In this document: positions 51,201 through 60,200 of the stretch, one piece after another
How the letters are laid out: each line of letters opens with the position of its first letter
Position numbering within the stretch: position 1 is the stretch's first letter
Assembly (NCBI RefSeq): GCF_023091745.1
Contig: NC_068922.1
Coordinates: 81,315,533 to 81,379,532 of the forward strand
Origin: Budorcas taxicolor
Lineage: Eukaryota; Chordata; Mammalia; Artiodactyla; Bovidae
DNA length: 64,000 bases
Direction: 5' to 3'
Notes under the pieces: generated by a model
Database searches by the model: none
What the model was told of the DNA's origin: nothing
The model's input: the letters and a program-made list of their open reading frames with translations, nothing else
Program-made: the position numbers and the translations under genes

Positions 51201-54200
51201 TTCTAACACTGGGCTCGTCTGGCCTAACCTCATCGTCTTACGCATCTCCATTTTAACGATGCTTGGTCCAGGGACTCGTGACACAACCTTTTAAATCCCC
51301 AGGGATGTCAGATCTTTGACTGCATTTTCTGATTAAAAGGAAAAAAAAAAAAGTCTGAGAGTAAAAACAGAGTGTGGAAACACTCAAACCTTTCAGAGTA
51401 TTTCTGGTGTTGGAAAGAGTCTTAGAGGCCATCTAGCCCCATGCCCGAATTTTCATGAAAGGGGAAACAGGTCTGTGACCCGCCCGGCACAGGGGCGCAG
51501 TCTGGCCTCAGACCCGGACTCTCCTCTCCGAGCTGGTGCTCTCCCCACACTGCACATTACCTCTCTGAAGGAAGCTCACAGATCACTGAACTTCACTGTC
51601 CGATGCAAGACACAGTATCTTCTGTGCTGACTTTTTTGATACTAAAAGGGAGTCATTTATGGAGCAGATTCTACATTTGAATCAGGAGCTAAAGGGCCAA
51701 TGTATAGAAATGACTTTTGTGACAGGTGATCCTGGAATAATCCCAGTTCCATTTAGAAACGTATAAAACCACATAATGCTGGGGTTTAAAATAACCTCTG
51801 CCTTGTATCAACAGTGTGATCAAACTGGTTAGGCTCAGACGATTCTGCACTTATGCATGTTCCAAATGGTCTGGGACACCTGGAGCTTTAAATGGTAATT
51901 AAATTAACGAGGACTGGTTGAAGGGGAAGTGCCCTCCACCAACTAGCTTGCTGTCTTTTTCAGAAAATAGGAGGGAGGCATGCCGATGTATGCATTTACT
52001 CGGGAAAATGTGATCGACTGCCCTCTATGACCTGTGACGGATATTGAGTGCTGGGGTGGCGTGTTCTCATGAAGAGAGAGAGACGCCAAACAAACAGTCC
52101 CGCAGGTGAGTGTGAAACCCCAGCTACGATGAGTGCCACAGGGCAGAGGGAAGGAGCCGGTGCTACAAGCAGGAGGGCGCTAGACCAGATCTACTGTGAC
52201 AGTCGGGGAGGTCTGACAGAGGAAGGGAGACTGTGCTGTGATCTGAAGGGCGGCTAGAAACTAACTGGGGCAGAGGGAGGAGGCCGCTGGCCCAGGGAAC
52301 GGCGTACGCCCAGAGCCCTCAGCAAGCGCCAGAGGCCAGGACAGAAGCAGGAGCAGCAGGAGGGGCCAGGCACGGTCCCCAGCATCAACTTCACTTCTGC
52401 TCTCCCGGGAAAATCCCCATTGGCTCGAGGGGTCCGTTTTAGACCAAGAATCTGGGCTGGGGGCGGGGCTGACCTCACTCCCATCTCTTAGCAAGCACTG
52501 TTGTTGGCTTAAGTAAGTCATCGGTCCTGCTCACGTCATACAGGAAATGCTCCATTACTCACTGGGTCCCACACTGTTTTCATTTAAATTCTGCTGCTTT
52601 GCTTCCTCTGTTGAGAGGCCGTGTTACCAGCTCAGGGCTGTCCCTTCACAGGTGCTCAGCCTGCTCAGTCAAAGGTGCATGGGAGTTACAAGAAAGAGCT
52701 TGGTTCTGGAGCTCTGGCCTTCTACCAGGGCAGGTCCAGTTGCTAAGCCCACAAGACACCTCTGGTTTGGCCGGTTTTGCCTCCTCCCCTCAGCCTCCTG
52801 TCTCCCTCAGCCCCTTGAAGAGGGAACTATGGTCCTAGGGAACTGGGCAAAGAGATGTCCAACTTTGAACTCTGATGTAACAGTGATAGAAGGCACCAGT
52901 GCCCAGCACCATTCCAAGCCACTGAATGTTGTAACGGCAGTCTGATGAGGAAGGAATGAATGACTGTGCCCATACTGGTGGTGAAGAACCCACTTGCTGA
53001 TGTGGGAGACACAGGAGACTCAGGTTCGATCCCTGAGTCAGGAAGGTCCCCTGGAGAAGGAAATGGCAACCCACTCCAGTATTTTTGCCTGGGAAATTCC
53101 ATGGACAGAGGAGGCTGGTGGGCTACAGTCCGTAGGGTTGCAACAGCTGGACGTGACTAAGCAACTGAGCACGCACGCATGCGTTATAGTTAGGGAAGTT
53201 TTGGTCCTGGCTGGTTAAACAAGTTGCTTGCGACCGCACTGATCAGCGGACAGAGTTGACCTCTGAATCCAGGGTGGGTGATACTCAAACCTGGACATTC
53301 AGTCCCGTGTCTCCTGCATTGTAGACAGATTCTTTACCACTGAGCCACCAGGGAAGCTCATAGTAGGTGCACAGCGATGTAACCAATGTATTGATGTAAC
53401 TGCTGACTGTGCATCTCTCTGGCCAGACTGAGCTCTTGAAGGTACAAGCTTTTATGTAATTGTCACCGTTACATCCCTAACCCCATTAGATCCTGTATGT
53501 GGCTCAAAATGCATTATTAAATAAATAGCAAATTAATTGATGATGGGGACCACAGGGAGAGACCCACGCAGGATCCTGCCATGTCATGTTTCTGCCCATC
53601 CACCCCCTCGTACAGGGCTGTGGAGTCACAGATTGCCAAGAGTCGTCCTCTCCCTGCCCACACACCTCCTCGCTTCCCAGAGATGTGTTCCAAATGGTGT
53701 TCTGCCAGCATCAACTGAATTCATATTCTTTGTTTGCATTACGGTGGAGACTACGCAAGTTCTATCCATGTTTTTTGGAGAAAATCTCCTGGGTAGGGTT
53801 GCCAGATTTAGCAAATAACAGTGAGACCACAGGATGTCCTGTTAAATCTAAATTTAAGATCAACAGAGGACAATTTTTTGCCTAAGGATGTCCCAAATAT
53901 TGCCTGGGACATACTTATGTTTATACTAAAAAATTAGCTGCCATTTATATGAAACTGAGTTGAACTGGGTACCTGTTATTTATCTGACAAACCTACCCGT
54001 GAAATTCAAAGGTATTAGAATTGGAGGTTGCGTATCAGAGGACCTTACCTTCCTCTGGAGTAACTTTTCATCTTCTTTTCACATTTGGGTGTGGAAGAGG
54101 GGAAGTGTTAGTAAGATATAAACACTGTACCAAGAACCAAAAAACAATGAATGTGTGGCAGAAGCTTATGAATCCCATGAGGTAGCTGCTGATATTTTAC

Positions 54201-57200
54201 TGTCTAACCGACAGAGCAGGCACTGAGCCAGCCAGAGTGGGGAAGGGAGCATTTCTGGGCAAAGACATGCTAAACCCACGTCCTCTGTGTGCACGGCCGT
54301 GTTCAAAGTCTGCAGGGCGTGTGACAAAGTTTTATGCTGAAGCATCATGTATGATTAAGCCAAGAGAAAAAAGATTCAGATTCAGCAAAGAAATGCTGAC
54401 CTCCTTATTATTTATAACAACAAATGTATTCCACTGATTAACTCCAGGCTTCTCCATTCTTTTAAACTAAGACAATCCTTTTTATAAGAAGGAAAATTGA
54501 GCTATAAAGAAACGAACCTAGGAGTTAACCAGGATTGGTAGCCCTTATATTCTTTTAGAGCAAAACCAGAGGACAGTGTTTTATCCTTGACTTTGCTTGG
54601 GTGAGGTCTCCTTTTTGGTCCTGGGTCACAATGAACTCAAGGAGGAGGAGTATCACACCTCCCAGAAGCAGGCACCAAGGTTCACTGGTGGACTCTGGCT
54701 GGTCTGCTTTAATGGCCCTTTCCCCCTGTCTTTTTGGATGACCGAACAATCCGTTGAGGAAAAGACAAACATTTTCTGAGGCAGGAAGGTAAAAGCCAAC
54801 AGGGCCCACCAAACTGCCGTACAAATGAGAGTGGAGAACGTCTGGGACTTGTCCCCTTAGATGACGTAGAACAATAGACTGAATGTGACTCAAGGCAAAA
54901 CCTTTGGTCTGCTGTAAGAACCCCAAAAAGGGTCACTTCCACATCACCCAGGAGTCCCAGAGTCCTCTCCTTTCCCCACAGGCACCTGAGGGGCAGGAAG
55001 GGAGACCAAGGGTTTCGGGAAGCCCTGGGAATACTGAACTTGGGTGGTCCACTTGTGGGAGGGGAAGAGACTCCGGAACTTGGTATTAAATGGATGTCAG
55101 GAGACATGCAGGTCTGCTGGGGGAGGGGGTGGCGGTGGGGGGAGGTGGGCAGTCATATCCGTCTTAAACTTCCAAAGTGCCCTCCTCACAGAAACTCCCT
55201 GTTTGGGAATTCAGCTAGATTCCTTTGCCCCAGTCTCTGACCCATTCCACCAGCAGTTACCAAATTGGCTACCGCATCCAGTAGTACCGCCTTTTAATTT
55301 CCCCTCCCCCACTGCAGAATCTCTCATCCACCCCCTTCTCTCTTTACAGAACAAAATAACCCTGCAGGGAACTCGAAGGGAGGCTTCATAATAGTTTGTT
55401 TATGCAAATATAGATTCAGCCAGGAGAGCTCTCTATGGAGCTTTTATTTGCATACACAGTCCAGGGACTCTAATATCCAGCTGGGGATGTTTTTAAAATC
55501 AGTTCATTCAATTTAGTGGAGAATGGTGGACATTTTGAACAACTTTAGAAGCATCCTGGCCCAAGTCAGGAGTGCTTTTAACTGATGACGGCTTTAGACA
55601 AATACTGGCATTTTCTTAGACACGAGAAGAATGCAATCTCCAAAGCTGACTTCTCGGTTGTCCTCACTTGTCAAGAACGTGGAGGCAGTTTGTTCTGCCT
55701 TCATTCATTGTTTGCGGTGCCTGGGCTTCCAGTTGGGTTCAGTATAAGTTTAGTTAATACAGGGAAGAGATGGAGCAGAGCGGGAGGCGGAAAAATCTCT
55801 AGGTTAGAAAAGTGTTTCCCAAAGTGCAGAAAGCAGACCATCGGTGGGACGAGAGACGACTTTGGGTTGAGCCAAGATTCGATATTAAATAATATTAAAA
55901 CCGTAAAAATACTCCTCCTTTTTCAATTCTCATCCTTGTAAGACAATTCAGGAGGAAATCTCAGTCTGGCTCTGGTAGAGAAATCTTTTTAACATTTCCC
56001 TACCGTTGGCTAAGTGCCTTTCCATAAAGCTAGAAAGGCCAACGGTTCAGAGCTTAACATGAGCCAGGTAGCTAGAAGGTAATATCTTTTTTTATTGCTT
56101 ATATAATGGTACCTTCTTATGAAAATTGATTCTGCTTTTCCAAGTGTGATGTAATGTCAAGTTTCAAGATAACTTTAAATAAGGAGTAAGTCAATTTCAA
56201 TATAAAAATATTTAATAGATATGAAAGTCTTTCAGTTGTGTCTGACTCTTTGCAACCCCAGGGACTATACAGTCCATGGAATTTTCCAGGCCAGAACATT
56301 GGAGTGGGTAGCCTTTCCCTTCTTCAGGGGATCTTCCCAACCCAGGGATCGAACCCAGGTCTCCCACATTGCAGGTGGATTCTTTACCAACTGAGCCACC
56401 AGGGGAGCCCCAAGTAAGTAGTGGTATATCTCAAAAATGATGGGGCAGGTATGCAAACATTCAACATTTGGGAAACACTGGGTTAGAAGAATCTTAGAAC
56501 CCTGGTCGACACTAGTGATCTGAGACATTTATAACTATGAGGACTTTAAAAAAATCACTGAAAATTGTCTCACACAGTATTTAATTTCCCTCTAATGAGC
56601 CCCACCACCCAAGGCTCTGTCTTCACTGAAGAGGAGCTGGGTGCACACAGGATGTGCAGGTTAGCCACAGAATGAAGACCAGGGTTCTATTTTTTTCCCT
56701 CCTAGTTTAACGAGATACAGACCTTATGCCTAAAGAATTTTCTGAAGGCGAGTCCTAGCCTGGGGCTATGCAGGTGCTTTTTCTTGGCGCCTTTAGCCTG
56801 GACCTCGGATGTCTTCTGCCCGGCTTGTCCATCAGAGACACTTTCTCCCTTAGATGCCTTTCGGGCAACAGCAGTCACAGCTCAGAACTTTGTTTTTAAA
56901 CAAAACCCATTTTTCTCTTTTGTTTTTAAGTGCGGTAATCCTGGTTGTCAACTATCTACTGATACATCACCCCCATCTTCCAATCCCAAGGTATCATGTG
57001 AACACTTATCTTTATCAAATTCTCAGACTCGGCTAAAGAGCACTGTCACCGTCTATTTTTTGTTACACGTTGATTTGCAACACGGTAACCTTTTTAAATG
57101 ACCCAGATTAGTGCAGCTCCATCTGCTAAAGATAATGACAAGATTTTTAAGCTTTGTCTATAGGTCATGAAATAACCAGGCGAAAATTTTTTTAACACGA

Positions 57201-60200
57201 AGGAGAGAATGAAGTCCCTACTGGATGGCTTTAAATATCTAAATGCTATTGTCATGTGAAGAAGAAAAAAATATATACCTGAAGATAAGCAACTTGTTTT
57301 TGCATCCTGGACTCAAGGCAAATCCTGCCACTAAGTGGCTTTAATTCTCAAACTGATCTCCCCTTTTTTGGTATTAGAAACCTCAGGGGAACAGTATTAC
57401 CCACAAAAGATTCAACTGATTTCTAGATGGGCAGATCTCCTGGGCAAAAGATGTTTCTAGAATGAGCCAATCCTCTGAGCCAAAATGAGACAAAATTGGG
57501 ACTAAAATAGCCCAGTTACAATTATTCAGAATTGCTGACTCAAGTCACAAATGCTGGGGGATTTTGAGTGTGCTAAAAATTGCCTAGAGCCAAATGAGAA
57601 GATGGACAAAGGTTTCAAAGGCACGAATCGAAGAACCTCAGTAGAAAACATGTCCAGGAGACAAGCGTGTGAACCAGGTTGGAAGGTCTGTTTGTGGGTG
57701 TCACAGGCAACCTACATTCACAAAACCCTCTTTTGAGATCCAGTTGCCTCAGTAATGAACCCACCCCTCTCTGGGCAGAAGCATGAGATTTTTATCTCTA
57801 GGTACTTTCTGCTGGGACCACATTCTAGGTGAGGCAGGAGCAGCTGATGAGAGGGAGGGCCCCAGGTCACTCGGAAAGCCACACGTCACACCCACACACC
57901 CTACTGTTTTCAAACAATGCAAGTCGCAGAACCCAAAGAGAAACCCGTGGACCCAACCAGTCACTGAACTTGACCCTAGCAGCCTTGTAGCAAATAAATA
58001 ACTTTATAGGAAAATGCACGTAGATGCCTCAGATATATCTTTCTTCCCCCCACCCCTCCCAACGGCAAAAGAAAATTCTAGAGGAACCGATCAATACAAG
58101 CCAAATGTAATCCTGGTGTCCAGTCTGTCCTGCAGGGATTGGGGAAATAGGAATCACCTACATTTGAGTAGAGCTCCCTGGGCTTACCAGGCATGGTCAC
58201 ACCTTCAGTCCTGGGGGTGGGGAGATAGAAGTTTTATTGCCTCGGCTTTACAGATGTGGAAATTTGTGTTCAGATGGGTTAGGATCACACAGCCTTCGAG
58301 TAGCAGGACTGTGGCTTGAACACAGGTCTGAGACAAATTCTAGGATCTTTTTCATAGCTCAGCCCCTTCAAATATGGGAAGCAGATGGACCAAGTTGGCC
58401 AAGCCGTTTGTTTGGTCCCAGTGTCTTTCAAAGCACTTTCAGTCACCAAAAGGAGGACACAAGACACTCCTCTGTCACCAAGTTAAGTTTTCCTCGTGAT
58501 TCCCGGGAAATTCAAACCATGTGTCCTACTAAAGAAAACCGGCTCTGTCTAGCGTAAAGCGAAAACATCTCTAGAAAGTTGTCGTTCCAGACAAAGTGTA
58601 CTTGGAGGGGAACCGGCTGAATTTCTAGGATGACGGTGAGAAAGGGCACGCTCTCCAGGGCATCCTAACCCCTCCATTTGGCAGGTGTCAACTTGCGACT
58701 GTTTCACGCCACGAAGCGATTGCCGTTGCAGTAGACATTAACTTTTTTTTCAAATGACATGAAAAACAAAGCAGGACCTAGGTTTTTAAAACCAAAAGCC
58801 TAGAGGCTCGCATCTGCTTTAAATTGGTCCCACCGCTGTCTCACTTCCAGTGGCTTTCACTCTATTCCCTGGGTCTCCCCACACACAACGAAAAAGACTA
58901 AGATGACATATAATTGTTAGTAGTCTGTTCTAATTCTGTGTAAGAAATTGTTTTTTGTGACATTATTTAGCCACAATTGGCACATATTTCAAGTTTTCCA
59001 CCAAAATTTTCGTTAAAATACCATTAACGTAAATGGAACATTTTAAGGACAACCTAATGGCAGTATTAAATTGCTAAATATGTATATATGTATCTACACA
59101 CACACATAAAATTCAAAAAACAAAGAGGACATAACCCAAATCCAGTTCCACACACAAACCCAAATATAAACATGCTTCAGGCTACCTACCGTGTCTTCCG
59201 TATCTTTTTTTGTTTCAGCTTTGTTAGGCGAAACCTTAAAAGTTTGAAAAAAACAGATGTTACAAACCATAGCTCTTTAGGGTGATTTTCTTTCTTTCTT
59301 TCTCTCTCTCTCTCTCTCTCTCTCTTTCCTTTCTTTTTTCAGCCTTGCTGCAGAATCATAGTTTCCCAACCAGGTACTGAACTCGAGGGCCCATGGTGGA
59401 AGCATCAAGTCCTAAACACTGGGCTCCCAGGGAAGTCCTTATTTCATATTTTTATTTAACACAGTCCAATTTACTCTACAGGTAAGGAATATAATAAGAA
59501 ATCCTGGTAATGCCTAGGTATAGAAAAGTTAATGAAGTTAATATTTCATAGTGAAATGCCTCAGATCTTATACATTCACCCAGAGCTTGATCACATTCCA
59601 GATTGTCTCCTGGAAGGCCACAGACTTTCCAGCGAGGCTACCACTGATCCAAACAAACATACAGCCCTTTGGTGTTTGTCGCACATGCTGTTGATTTTTT
59701 TCTATTTTATCCTTTGAAGCTGGTCTTGGTCTTTGGAAATGGTCCAAACGCTTGAAGCTGTCTGTTTAATTATGCATGCACTCACTCAGCCCTTTTCTGA
59801 GTGTCTGGCATGGGCCACGCTGTGGCCCTGAAGAGTCAGAGATAAGCAAGCAATGGAAGGCGTGGGTCCTTGCCTCGACCTGACGAGAGCTTTAGACGTA
59901 ACAAGATAGAAAGTGACTTCTACAGTTCGATTTGCCATTTGAGTGGCAAAAACGCTTTGACAGGTCAGCAACTCAAGGAAGTTTTTTCCAATTATTTTTA
60001 TGGTCAATGACCATAAGACACCAACTGCGGAAGAGTTCCATGACCACATGGCTCACGTTGTACTGAAAGCAAAAGGAGAGGGGCAGCTGAGGATGAGATG
60101 GCTAAGTAGCGTCACTGACTCCACGGACGTGAATCTGAGCAAACCCCAGGAGAGTGAAGGACAGGGAGCCTGGCGTGCTGCAGTCCATGGGGCCGCAGAG

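Larger units (their letters stand above)
49754..56722 (-). other. BCAS1: BCAS1 intron, 7.0 kb
   Basis: It holds a DNA-transposon fossil (50248-50834), an old 3' LINE-like piece (52050-52350), SINEs (52975-53172, 53303-53358, 56221-56410), a MER53 palindrome (53797-53999) and a G-rich tract (55119-55149). Segments 49760-50240, 51570-52040 and 54000-56200 hold no other repeat I recognise. Confidence 0.8.
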
